64,000 nucleotides of DNA from Kutzneria sp. CA-103260 (GCF_018263855.1 NZ_CP073318.1:3286001-3350000), one strand, 5' to 3'; positions 8,065 to 16,449 are shown, counted from the stretch's first letter. A program made the numbers and translations. Notes: generated by a model not told the origin, from the letters alone.

Positions 8065-8903
8065 GCGCCCTCCCCGCGGTCGAGCAGGTAGCCGCCGTCG
8101 CGGCTGAAGCCGATGATCACCGCGCCGTCGGCCAGCAGACCGCCGAGCACGTCCCGGACGGCCAGCCGCCAGCGCAGCGCCGTGTCCGGTTGGGCCTTGC
8201 GCACGGCGTAGATGTCGTCCGGGATGCGGACCTCCACGTGCCGGCCCTTGACCTCGCCCGGCACCGGCCGCCCGTCGGCGCCGATGTCCAGCGCCACCGT
8301 CGCGCCCGGCACGCGCTCCACCGGGTGCCCGTCCAGCGCCCGCGCCACCGCCGGATCGGCCAGCTCCCAGTCCAGCAGCAGCCGGTCGGTCTCGTCGCCG
8401 GCGTTCAGCTCGTCGGGCATGTCGCCGTAGAACGACTCCAGGTACACCCGGCAGCGTGCGCCCAGCTTGGCCAGGTTGAAGTGGGCGTTGCGGGACACCA
8501 GCGGGTCGAAGGTCCACCCGACGGTGCGCACGCCGTTGTCCAGCGCCCACGCGCGCTGGTGGGTCTTGAGCGCGAAGCCGACGCCGCGGGCCTGGCCGTC
8601 CGGCAGCACGCCGGTGATGTGCGAGTGCAGGCTCCTGGTGTCCGGTGGCCCGAAGAAGGCCACGGTCGCGCCGACCATCCGCTCGTCGCGGTAGGCCGCC
8701 CCCACATAGCTGCCGAGGTGCGAGAACACCTTCAGCAGTTCCAGGTTGAGCGGCCGGTTCGCCGGGTCCGGCCGCCACACCTGGTCGTACAGGGCGATGA
8801 TCTGGCCCAGGTCCGGCAACTCGTGCAGCACCCGCACGGTCACGCCGGCCCGCTCAGCCGCACTTCGTGCCACCTCGTGGACTTCCGTCGCCGCCTCGAT
8901 CAC
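8061..8903 (-). CDS. GNAT-superfamily acyltransferase paired with the racemase
   Basis: 280 residues of the COG3375-like predicted acyltransferase group. Visible elements are VGATVAFFG, the acyl-CoA-binding stretch ARGVGFALKTHQRAWAL, and TFDPLVSRNAHFNLAKLGA, which is characteristic of this subgroup. In known racemase operons this partner acylates (succinylates) the amino acid amine so that the enolase-superfamily enzyme can epimerise it. The substrate here is not known. GTG start; its stop overlaps the racemase start as GTGA. The divergent region upstream (8904-9084) holds the promoter area and no other gene. Confidence 0.82.
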   Translation of the reverse strand: MIEAATEVHEVARSAAERAGVTVRVLHELPDLGQIIALYDQVWRPDPANRPLNLELLKVFSHLGSYVGAAYRDERMVGATVAFFGPPDTRSLHSHITGVLPDGQARGVGFALKTHQRAWALDNGVRTVGWTFDPLVSRNAHFNLAKLGARCRVYLESFYGDMPDELNAGDETDRLLLDWELADPAVARALDGHPVERVPGATVALDIGADGRPVPGEVKGRHVEVRIPDDIYAVRKAQPDTALRWRLAVRDVLGGLLADGAVIIGFSRDGGYLLDRGEGA

Positions 8904-9084
8904 CAGTCATACCTAGCACAGCGAACGCCACCCGCGGCAGACACGATTCCCGCCCGTTACGATAGTCCGAACGGGTGACGGGCGGGGACGCGGCCGACGC
9001 GCCCGGGAGCGATATCGCCCCCACGGCCCGCCGCCCCGGATGGGACACTGGGGGCATGGACAGACTGGTCCTGGAGGCCGCCTG

Positions 9085-9297
9085 GTGAGTGTCTTAAACA
9101 TTCCCGATCCGGATGGCACCCTCGCGCCGTGCCCGGGCTGCGGCCACGCCACCGTGGTCGCGACCACGAGCACCGGCGCGGAGCGGCTGCACTGCGGGAC
9201 GTACGAGCCCGTGTGCCGCCCGGCCAAGCCCGCCAACCGGGCGGCCCGGTTGCTCAGCCGCATGGTCAAACTCGTCGGAGGTGACCCGCGTCACTAG
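9085..9297 (+). CDS. Small zinc-ribbon-like protein
   Basis: 70 residues from the GTG at 9085, which has GGAGG seven bases upstream. An earlier in-frame ATG at 9040 lacks such a site. The product contains CPGCGH and, 22 residues on, HCGTYEPVC, a CxxC...C-type arrangement that could bind one zinc ion, followed by a basic C-terminal tail (NRAARLLSRMVKLV). Function unknown; such short proteins are common in actinomycete genomes. It converges with the P450 gene across a shared terminator. Confidence 0.55.
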   Translation: MSVLNIPDPDGTLAPCPGCGHATVVATTSTGAERLHCGTYEPVCRPAKPANRAARLLSRMVKLVGGDPRH

Positions 9298-9312
9298 ACG
9301 TGCCGATGACAC

Positions 9313-9351
9313 GGAAACGGCGCCGTCCCAGACCTGGGGCGGCGCCGTTCC
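9313..9351. terminator. Bidirectional terminator between convergent genes
   Basis: ACGGCGCCGTCCC (left arm, from 9317) pairs with GGGCGGCGCCGT (right arm, to about 9349) with one G-U pair and a short loop. It lies between the stop at 9297 and the P450 stop at 9359. Confidence 0.7.
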
Positions 9352-9358
9352 TGTCAGG

Positions 9359-10558
9359 TCACCAGGTGACGGGCAGCGACTCCGGCCCCCGCAGCAGGCC
9401 GCCCTGCTTGAACACGACCTCGTCGGCGGGCACCGCCAGCCGCAGCGTCGGAAGTTTGCGTACCAGCGCGGTCATCGCCGTCTTGAGCTCCAACCGGGCC
9501 AGCGGCGCGCCCAGGCAGTGGTGGGCGCCGTGGCCGAAGGCGATGTGCGGGTTGCTCTCCCGGTCGAAGTCGATCTTGTCCGCGTCGGCGAAGACCTCCT
9601 CGTCCAGGTTGGCCGCGGCGACCTGCATCACCACGCTCTCCCCCGCCCGGACCAGCGTGCCGCCGACCTCGATGTCCTCCTTCGCGATGCGCGCGAAGGT
9701 GACCACGCCGAGCGGTGTGAACCGGAGCAGCTCCTCCACCGCGTCCGACACGTCCTGCGGCCGGTCGACCAGCCGCTGCCACAGCTCTCGCTGGGCCATC
9801 AGCGTGAACACGTGCCCGGACAGCTGGTTGGCGGTGGTCTCATGGCCGGCGGACAGAATCGTCACGCCGAGCGAGACCATCTCCTCCTCGGTCAGGCGCC
9901 CCTCGGCGTCGTGCGCGGCGAGGATGGTGCTGATCAGGTCGTCACTCGGCCGCTGCGTGCGCTCGGCGACCAGCCGCCGGAAGAAGGCCCACAGCGACTC
10001 GTTGGCCGCGACGATCTCCTCGATGGACGGGCCCTTGATCGCGGCCGCCGTGGTGGACCAGTCGTGGAACTCGTCCCGCTCGTCCTCCGGCACTCCGAGC
10101 ATCTCGCTGATCGCGGTGATGGCCATCGGCAGCGCCAGCTCGTCGACGAGATCGGCGGTGTTCTTGCCGTCGGTCATGCCCGCCACCAGACCGTCGACCA
10201 ACGCCTCGACCCGCGGCCGCAGCAGTTCGATGTTGCGGGCGGTGAAGGCCTTCGCCACCACGCGCCGAACCCGGCTGTGGTTCGGCGGGTCCATGGCCAG
10301 GATGTTCGGCGTCGACTCGACCATCGGCATGGTCCGCGGAATGTCCTTGTTCAGCGCGGCGGCCCGGCTGAACCGCGGGTCGGCCAGCACGAACTTCACG
10401 TCGGCGTGGCGAGTCGCGAGCCACGCCTGGCCGCCGTAGGGCATTTCCAGCCGCGGCAGTCCGGGAGTGCGGCGGAACTCGCCGTATTCCGGAGCGAGCT
10501 CCAGGGCGGGAACCTCGGGAAACGGGTACGGGCACGCGGTCAGCTCACCGGTGGTCAC
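9359..10558 (-). CDS. Cytochrome P450 monooxygenase
   Basis: 399 residues with every P450 signature: I-helix LSAGHETTANQL, ExxR in EELLRFTP, and the haem loop FGHGAHHCLGAPLARLE. The N-terminal PYPFPEVPALELAPEYGEFRR segment and PNHSRVRRVVAKAF are typical of CYP105/CYP107-like actinomycete enzymes. It will need separate ferredoxin partners, none of which are adjacent. Substrate unknown. The GTG at 10558 was preferred to an upstream start at 10600, because GAGGGGAA lies eight bases before it and family members begin here. It is monocistronic and not obviously tied to a biosynthetic cluster. Confidence 0.88.
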   Translation of the reverse strand: MTTGELTACPYPFPEVPALELAPEYGEFRRTPGLPRLEMPYGGQAWLATRHADVKFVLADPRFSRAAALNKDIPRTMPMVESTPNILAMDPPNHSRVRRVVAKAFTARNIELLRPRVEALVDGLVAGMTDGKNTADLVDELALPMAITAISEMLGVPEDERDEFHDWSTTAAAIKGPSIEEIVAANESLWAFFRRLVAERTQRPSDDLISTILAAHDAEGRLTEEEMVSLGVTILSAGHETTANQLSGHVFTLMAQRELWQRLVDRPQDVSDAVEELLRFTPLGVVTFARIAKEDIEVGGTLVRAGESVVMQVAAANLDEEVFADADKIDFDRESNPHIAFGHGAHHCLGAPLARLELKTAMTALVRKLPTLRLAVPADEVVFKQGGLLRGPESLPVTW

Positions 10559-10692
10559 TGAATTCCCCTCAGTAGATAAACGTCGTTTACCGATGTTCAC
10601 TCTACCGGGTGGTCAGCGGCCGGGCCGATCGGTTTGTCCCCCAGGTGCGAGAAGGACGGGCGGCCGTGGCCGCCGCCCGTCACCCTGCACTG

Positions 10693-11058
10693 CTACAGCG
10701 ACACGCCGCGGCCGCGCGCGACGTCCGCCACCGTCTGGCGGATGCGCAGGATCTGCGCGCCGGTCAGATCCGGCACCTCGACCAGCAGCGCCTCGGTCAA
10801 CTCGGCGGCGAAGCCGGACACCGAGCCGGAGCCCGAGCCGCCGCGGCCGCCCGACCGGCCGGTCCGCCGCACGTCGACGGCCTTCAGGCCGCGATCGCCC
10901 TCCTCGATGTCGAACTCGACCGTGGTGCCCGGCTTGAACACCGACTTGTCCTCGCTGAGGTCGTTCGCGTGCACAAAAACATCCTCGCTACCGGAGTCCG
11001 GCGCGATGAACCCGAAGCCCCGCACGTCGTCGAACCGCAGCACCCGCCCTGTTGCCAC
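10693..11058 (-). CDS. Cold-shock domain protein
   Basis: A CspA-type RNA-binding OB fold occupies the first ~68 residues: GRVLRFDDVRGFGFIA carries RNP1 (RGFGFI) and DVFVHANDL carries RNP2, followed by GTTVEFDIEEGDRGLKAVDV. A glycine/serine-rich linker (GRSGGRGGSGSGS) leads to a C-terminal helical segment of ~50 residues (AELTEALLVEVPDLTGAQILRIRQTVADVARGRGVSL) that plain CspA proteins lack. This longer form is common in actinomycetes. Starts at GTG 11058 (AGGTGAG upstream); a TTG at 11067 is possible. Confidence 0.85.
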   Translation of the reverse strand: MATGRVLRFDDVRGFGFIAPDSGSEDVFVHANDLSEDKSVFKPGTTVEFDIEEGDRGLKAVDVRRTGRSGGRGGSGSGSVSGFAAELTEALLVEVPDLTGAQILRIRQTVADVARGRGVSL

Positions 11059-11090
11059 ACCTACCAACTCTCACCTCGAAGAACTCACTC

Positions 11091-11402
11091 TTAACCGGCT
11101 ACTGTACCGTTTCGGAGGTCAACGGTGAGTCGCCGGTCGGCCACCGAGCGTCCGGCCTCCAGCACGTGCCGGCCGGGGGCGTCGCGCCAGCCGCCGTCCC
11201 GCCACAGCTGGGCCGATCGACGCGGCACGGTGATCATCGCGGTGGCCCGCTCGCCGGAATTGCGGACGACCACCGTCGCGATGCCGAGAATGCCCGTACC
11301 GTCGGATGCCACGAATTCGAGGGACTCGTACTCCCATTTTGTGTAGCCGTTTCCGTGGCCGAACCAGAACGCCGGTTCGACATCGCCCCGCTGCCAGGCC
11401 CG
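11091..11402 (-). pseudogene. Fragment of an unidentified protein gene, no usable 5' end
   Basis: The minus-strand frame is open from a TAA at 11403-11405 to a TAA at 11091. The first half reads like a real conserved protein end (GDVEPAFWFGHGNGYTKW, then YESLEFVASDG), but those residues precede the only standard start in the frame (GTG at 11312), and the frame is closed just upstream. The tail (LWRDGGWRDAPGRHVLEAG, then DRRLTVDLRNGTVAG) looks like an all-beta C-terminal domain, perhaps of a carbohydrate-active enzyme; the family was not recognised. Best read as the 3' remnant of a gene that lost its 5' part, lying between the cold-shock gene and the lanthipeptide locus. Confidence 0.45.
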
Positions 11403-11629
11403 TTAGCCGATGAAAACGCCCTCGTCATCCGGGACTCCCCGAGCCCGGGTCGGCCCGAAAGGCGAGCCGGCCTACCTGGTCACTCCTTGCGGGCGGCGGG
11501 CGGCTACCTGCCGGCCACCGGCCCTTCACTCCGAAGGCAGCGTGCCCCTCCCTCTGTCGGCGCTGTCACCAGCGAAAACACCCGACCTAGCGTGGCTTTC
11601 CCCAAGTACCCGACCGAAAGGGGTAACCG
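11403..11629. other. Gene-free region upstream of the lanthipeptide precursor
   Basis: No coding frame on either strand stood out here. It must hold the promoter for the lanthipeptide locus, but no convincing -35/-10 pair or operator was identified. GAAAGGGGTAACCG just before 11630 supplies the ribosome-binding site. Confidence 0.4.
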
Positions 11630-11809
11630 ATGTCGCCAACTGACCTCGTGACGCGGTGGCGGACGGAGCCGCAGACGCCGGACAACCCGGCGGGCCCGCT
11701 CTACGTGGGCGAGTACGCCGAGTCGGAGCTGACCAGCGTCATTCCGCCGGACACCCTGCACGGCTGCGGCACGGCGTGCACCGCGTCCCGCACGCGGTAC
11801 TGCTGCTGA
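11630..11809 (+). CDS. lanA: Lanthipeptide precursor peptide (class II)
   Basis: 59 codons, easily missed because of size. ATG is preceded by AAAGGGG. The leader (about 40 residues) carries acidic segments (VGEYAESELTSV), and the C terminus is rich in Cys, Thr and Ser: LHGCGTACTASRTRYCC, ending in two cysteines. Cysteines are at 46, 50, 58 and 59, with Thr42, Thr48, Thr51, Ser53 and Thr55 as possible dehydration sites, allowing up to four (methyl)lanthionine rings. The LanM synthetase gene follows downstream, then an ABC exporter. There is no double-glycine motif before the core; IPPDT precedes it, so the cleavage site is unknown. It does not carry the mersacidin TxSxEC ring pattern or another core type that I recognise. 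Being a precursor is inferred from composition and position; the peptide's activity is unknown. Confidence 0.82.
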   Translation: MSPTDLVTRWRTEPQTPDNPAGPLYVGEYAESELTSVIPPDTLHGCGTACTASRTRYCC

Positions 11810-11933
11810 GCCCGCGACGACCGAGGCCGGCGATTTCGACGATTGTCTTGGCTGCCTGGTCGAGCCCGCGCTGGCCGACCTGGATACCGGGCTGCGCGGT
11901 ATCGCCGGCCTCACCCCCGCCGAGGCGAAGGCG

Positions 11934-14474
11934 GTGCACGACGGGGCGGCTGCGGCGCTGGTGGAAACGGTGCGCCGCACGGTGACCCGCACGCTGGTGC
12001 TGGAGTTGAACGCGGCGCGCGTGACCGGCAGGCTGACCGGCGCGGACCCGGCGGCGCGCTGGGTGGAGTTCCTCGAGCTGGCGGCACGACGGGAGTTCTG
12101 GGATTCCCAGACCGAGCACTACCCGACGCTGCTGGCCCGCGTCGACGTGATCGTGGCGAATCGCTGCGACGCGGCGTTGGAGCTCGCGTCCCGCTTCGCC
12201 GCCGACCGCGACCCGGAACTCGGCGAGCTGCTGGAGGTGACGTTCGGGGCCTGCGACAGCCACCGTCACGGCCGGACAGTGGTGATCCTCCGCTGTGCCA
12301 ACGGAAACGCCGTCTACAAGCCACGGTCGATGGTGATCGACCGCGCGCTGGCGACGTTCCTGTCCACCTTGGACGTCCAGATCCGGGTGCCGGCTGTCGT
12401 CGTCCGCGACGGCTACGGCTGGGCGGAGTTCGTGGCCCACCGGCACTGCGCCGACGACGGCGAGCTCAGCGAGTTCTATCGCGGCATCGGCCACTGGCTG
12501 GCGATCTCCCGTCTGGTCGGCGGCAGCGATCTGCACGCGGAGAACCTGATCGCCGATGGCCCGGTGCCGGTCGTCGTCGACTGCGAGACGCTTTTCACAC
12601 CGCCGCAACCGATCGAGCCGTCACGGGGCGGCATCGCCGTGGACAAGGCCCGTGACATGGTCGGCAACTCCGTGCTGCGGACCGGCCTGCTGTCGGGGCG
12701 AGGTGTGGCGCTCGGCTGGCGTGGCATCGACATGTCGGCCATCGGATCGCTGCCGGACCAGCAGCCGACGACCGAGGTGCCGGTGGTCGTCGGCGTCGGC
12801 ACGGACACCGCGCACGTGGGCAAGGAGCTGGCGGAGATCCCGTTGGCCGCCAACCATCCCAGCCCGGAACCGGTGCTGGCACGCTACTGGCCGCGGGTGC
12901 TGGCCGGGTTCGACGAGCTCACGGACCGGCTGGCGGCACTGGATCGCGAGGGCCGGCTGGAACCGTTGCTGGAGCCGTTCCACGCCTGCGAGATCCGGAT
13001 CGTCAAGCGCGCCACCGAACAGTACGCGGAGATCGGCCGCATGCTGTGGCATCCGGTTTCTCTGCACGGCCAGGAGCAGGCCGTAGAACGTGCGGCGAAG
13101 ATCCTGGCGCCGTCGGAGATCGACGACCTGCTGACTGGCGACATCCCCTTCTACACGGCCATTCCCGGTGCGGCGGGCGTGGGCGAAGCGCTCGACCGCT
13201 GGCGGCGGGGAGACGTCGAGGTGGAGCGACATGTGATCCGGGCCGCGCTGGTCAGCGCGTACCTCAACGACGGCTGGCTGCCGGACGAGAAGCCCATGCG
13301 CCCCACGGTCATCCGCACTGACGACCTGGACCGCCGTCGCCGACGGCTCGCGGCCGAACTGATGCAGCGGCTCGTACACGCGGCGATTCGGGGCGAGGAC
13401 GGCACGGCGACGTGGATCGCGCCCGTGCTGAGCGACACGGGGTGGACGGTGCGACCGCTCAGCCAGGACGTGTACGGCGGCTCGGCCGGCGTCGCGATGG
13501 TGCTGGCCGGTTATCAGCACGAGGTGCGGGCGGATCGGGCCGACCCGGTGCCGGGGGTCGACTCCCTGCTGGCCGACACCATGCGGTCGTTCGACGGCGT
13601 CACTGCGGACATGACGCAGTGGCGCGGGGACAATCCCGACCATCGGCCGCCGCAGGTCGGCGCTTATCTGGGGCTCGGCGGGCTGATCTGGTTCCGTCGT
13701 TCGCCGGCCACCGAGGGTCTGGCGGCCGCGGTGGCGGCCGACCGGCAGTACGACGTGTTGATGGGCATGGCCGGGGCGATTGTGCCGCTGCTCGGCATCG
13801 GCCGGGTCGACCAGGCTCGGGACATCGGCGACCGGCTGATCGACGCGGCCCGGATCGTGGCCGGCAAGGCGCACTGGCCGTCGATCCGCTGGCCATCCGG
13901 GCTCGGCGGCTTCGCGCACGGCTCGACCGGCATCGGCTGGGCGCTGGACCGGCTGGCGCTGGCCACCGGCGACGACCGCTACGCGGCGGTCGCGGAGGCG
14001 GCCCAGCGGTACGAGGAGGCCCTCTACAAGATCGACCGGAACGGCTGGCTTGACAACCGCGAAGAAGACCGCATCGGCACCGCTTGGTGCCATGGAGCTG
14101 CGGGAATAGGGGTGGTGGCGGCCGACCTCTGGCACCGCACCGAGCGCCCCCAGCACCTCGACGTGCTGCGTCGGAGCGCGCGGTCGGTCTGGCCGGTTAG
14201 TTTCGGCTGGAACCACACGTTGTGCCATGGCGACCTGGGATGTTGGGAGGTGGTGCAGGAGGCGATTTCCGCCGGCGTCGGGCCGGCCGGGTTGTCGAGG
14301 CAGCAGTTGGACGCCCACGTGATCGGCGGGCTGGAGGAGTTCGGGGCGGTTTCCGGGCTAGCACGGGACGCCTTCTCCCCCGGCCTGCTCCCGGGCCTGG
14401 GCGGAGTGGCGTACCAGCTGCTGCGGATGCACCCCGCGTCGGACCTGCCGTCGGTGTTGCTGCCCCATGCTTGA
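11934..14474 (+). CDS. lanM: Class II lanthipeptide synthetase LanM
   Basis: 846 residues from the first standard start (GTG). The N-terminal dehydratase half (DUF4135-type) has the kinase-like motifs YKPRS (128-132), SDLHAENL (198-205) with VVVDCETLF, RIVKRATEQY (355-364) and GDIPFY (402-407), which phosphorylate and eliminate Ser/Thr. The C-terminal cyclase half has FAHGSTG (660-666) and the zinc ligands C719 (WCHGA), C764 and H765 (LCHGD), all present, so both activities should be intact. Family-like sequence (DDCLGCLVEPALADL) continues in frame upstream of the GTG back to the lanA stop, yet that stretch has no ATG, GTG or TTG. The true start is therefore uncertain and the protein is about 100 residues shorter than typical LanMs. 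The stop overlaps the exporter start by eight bases. Confidence 0.9.
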   Translation: MHDGAAAALVETVRRTVTRTLVLELNAARVTGRLTGADPAARWVEFLELAARREFWDSQTEHYPTLLARVDVIVANRCDAALELASRFAADRDPELGELLEVTFGACDSHRHGRTVVILRCANGNAVYKPRSMVIDRALATFLSTLDVQIRVPAVVVRDGYGWAEFVAHRHCADDGELSEFYRGIGHWLAISRLVGGSDLHAENLIADGPVPVVVDCETLFTPPQPIEPSRGGIAVDKARDMVGNSVLRTGLLSGRGVALGWRGIDMSAIGSLPDQQPTTEVPVVVGVGTDTAHVGKELAEIPLAANHPSPEPVLARYWPRVLAGFDELTDRLAALDREGRLEPLLEPFHACEIRIVKRATEQYAEIGRMLWHPVSLHGQEQAVERAAKILAPSEIDDLLTGDIPFYTAIPGAAGVGEALDRWRRGDVEVERHVIRAALVSAYLNDGWLPDEKPMRPTVIRTDDLDRRRRRLAAELMQRLVHAAIRGEDGTATWIAPVLSDTGWTVRPLSQDVYGGSAGVAMVLAGYQHEVRADRADPVPGVDSLLADTMRSFDGVTADMTQWRGDNPDHRPPQVGAYLGLGGLIWFRRSPATEGLAAAVAADRQYDVLMGMAGAIVPLLGIGRVDQARDIGDRLIDAARIVAGKAHWPSIRWPSGLGGFAHGSTGIGWALDRLALATGDDRYAAVAEAAQRYEEALYKIDRNGWLDNREEDRIGTAWCHGAAGIGVVAADLWHRTERPQHLDVLRRSARSVWPVSFGWNHTLCHGDLGCWEVVQEAISAGVGPAGLSRQQLDAHVIGGLEEFGAVSGLARDAFSPGLLPGLGGVAYQLLRMHPASDLPSVLLPHA

Positions 14475-16347
14475 GCAGGAACTGGAGTCCCCGTACTGGC
14501 GGTTGGACGACGCCCGGGACACCGAGCTGGGACTGTGGCGGCTGGTGCGGCGGCTGCCCGGGACCGTTCGGCCCGTGCTGGGCATCATCCTCGCCGCGGC
14601 GCCGGGGGCGGCGCTCACCGTGCTGTTGCTGCAACTGGCGTCCGGCGTGGCCGCGGCCACCGGGCTGCTGGAAACCGGCGACACGCTCCAGCAACTGCTC
14701 AGCGGCGGGGTGCTCGCCGCCGTCGGACCGGTGTTGCTGCTGGCGTCCGTGTACGCGGTCAAGGGCGTGCTGGACACCGGCGTGGCACTGGCCCACGCGC
14801 GGATCGGCCCGGCGGTGCACCGGGTGGCCGAGCAGCGGCTGCTCGCCGCCGCGCTGGACGTGGAGCTGGTCGCCTTCGACGACGACCGGTTCTACGACCG
14901 GATGCACCGCGCCCGGGACCAGGGGCTGGACCATCTCGATCGGGCCGGCGACAACCTGGTCGAGTTGGTGGGCGCCGGTGTCGGCGTGGTGGCGGCCGCG
15001 GTCAGCCTGGCCGTCATGCACCCGCTGCTGCTGCCGGTGTTGATGCTGGGACTGCTGCCGCAGGCTTGGGCCGTGCTGCGGTCGGCGCGGCTGGGCTATC
15101 TGGGCTCCGCACGGACGGTGAGCCTGCTGCGTCGGCTGTGGATGGTCAGCGGCCTCGCGACCGAGCGGGAGTCCGCCGCGGAGTTGCGAGCCTGCCAGGC
15201 CGCGCCGTTCGTGCTCGGCGAGTACCGCACACTCGCCGAGGCGTACCGCGATCAGCGAACGCGGGTCACCGTGGCACAAGCACGAGTCGGCGCGGTCGGG
15301 CGGGCCTTGGCCGCGGTCGGCACCGCCGCCACCTACGGGGCGCTGCTGCTGATGCTGCACGCGGGGTGGCTGCCGCTCGCCGTCGCCGGCGCGGCGGTGG
15401 TCGCCATCCGGTCGGCGACGGCCGCGCTGACCCGGCTGGTGCTGGCCGCCAACCTGGTGTTCGAGCAGTCCCTGTACATCGCGGACTACCTCGCGTTCGT
15501 CGCCGACGCGGACGGCAGGCGCCGGCCGGCCGGCGAGCTGACCGCGCCAGCCGCGCCGGCCGCGATCACGTTGCGCGGGGTGGGTTTCGCCTACCCCGGC
15601 GGCGAACCGTGTCTGCACGGGGTGGACATGGTGATCCGGCGTGGCCACACGGTCGCGCTGGTGGGCGAGAACGAGTCCGGCAAGACCACGCTGGCCAAGC
15701 TGATCGCCGGGCTGTACCGGCCGGCGACCGGCTCGATCGACTGGGACGGCGCGGATGTCGCCCAGTTTTCACCCGATTCGGTGATGGATCGGGTGGCGAT
15801 GGTGCCGCAGGACGCGGTGCGGTGGCCGCACACCGCCCGCGCCAACGTGCGCATCGGCCGGCACGACCGGGACGATCCCGGCGACCGGGCGCTGGGCACG
15901 GCGGCCGCGCAGGCCCGCGCGGACGAGGTCGTCCAGGAACTGCCGCAGGGTTGGGAAACCGTGCTGTCCAAGCACTTCCGGGGCGGCCGGGAGCTGTCCG
16001 GCGGGCAGTGGCAGCGGCTGGCGGTGGCGCGCGGCCTGTTCCGCGACGCGCCGGTGCTGGTCTGCGACGAGCCGACCGCGCCGCTGGACGCGCGGGCGGA
16101 GTTCGCGGTGTACGAGTCGCTGCGCGAGCTGGCGGCCGGGCGGACGGTGGTGCTGATCACGCACCGGCTGGCCAGCGTCCGCCATGCGGACTGGATTTAC
16201 GTGCTGCACAAGGGAAAGGTGGTGGAGGAGGGCACGCATGCGGTGTTGGTCAACGCAGGCGGTCGGTACGCGGAGCTGTATGCGTTGCAGGCACGGGCGT
16301 ACGCATGTGACCGCCCCGACAGCGACATTCAGATGAACAACCGGTAA
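14467..16347 (+). CDS. lanT: ABC exporter for the lanthipeptide, without peptidase domain
   Basis: 626 residues: an N-terminal six-helix transmembrane domain (about residues 30-350, e.g. VLGIILAAAPGAALTVLLL) and a C-terminal ATPase with Walker A GENESGKTT, signature LSGGQ, Walker B VLVCDEPTAPLD and the switch histidine in LITHRLAS. Walker A has Glu where Gly is usual (N-G-S-G to N-E-S-G); the key Lys and Thr remain. LanT exporters often carry an N-terminal C39 protease that removes the leader after a double glycine; this one starts directly with the membrane domain and the precursor has no double glycine, so leader removal must be done by another protease. Its ATG overlaps the end of lanM. 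Confidence 0.88.
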   Translation: MLEQELESPYWRLDDARDTELGLWRLVRRLPGTVRPVLGIILAAAPGAALTVLLLQLASGVAAATGLLETGDTLQQLLSGGVLAAVGPVLLLASVYAVKGVLDTGVALAHARIGPAVHRVAEQRLLAAALDVELVAFDDDRFYDRMHRARDQGLDHLDRAGDNLVELVGAGVGVVAAAVSLAVMHPLLLPVLMLGLLPQAWAVLRSARLGYLGSARTVSLLRRLWMVSGLATERESAAELRACQAAPFVLGEYRTLAEAYRDQRTRVTVAQARVGAVGRALAAVGTAATYGALLLMLHAGWLPLAVAGAAVVAIRSATAALTRLVLAANLVFEQSLYIADYLAFVADADGRRRPAGELTAPAAPAAITLRGVGFAYPGGEPCLHGVDMVIRRGHTVALVGENESGKTTLAKLIAGLYRPATGSIDWDGADVAQFSPDSVMDRVAMVPQDAVRWPHTARANVRIGRHDRDDPGDRALGTAAAQARADEVVQELPQGWETVLSKHFRGGRELSGGQWQRLAVARGLFRDAPVLVCDEPTAPLDARAEFAVYESLRELAAGRTVVLITHRLASVRHADWIYVLHKGKVVEEGTHAVLVNAGGRYAELYALQARAYACDRPDSDIQMNNR

Positions 16348-16449
16348 AGTATGTCGTCGGCCCGCGACGGTGAACAAGATCGCTGAGCGTCCACTGTGGA
16401 CGAAGCTAACCGGTGCGCCGGGCTAACCGGCACCTCGGAGAGGCGAAAC

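Noticed and set aside
6952..8778. One long minus-strand frame of 608 codons spanning racemase and acyltransferase
   Set aside because: Only the part below 8064 has enolase motifs; the upstream part is out of frame with the GNAT protein and is a shadow.
11656..11985. A 109-codon plus-strand frame covering the lanthipeptide precursor
   Set aside because: Its product is Arg/Pro-rich with no family resemblance, while the overlapping 59-codon frame has a ribosome-binding site and a Cys-rich core next to LanM.
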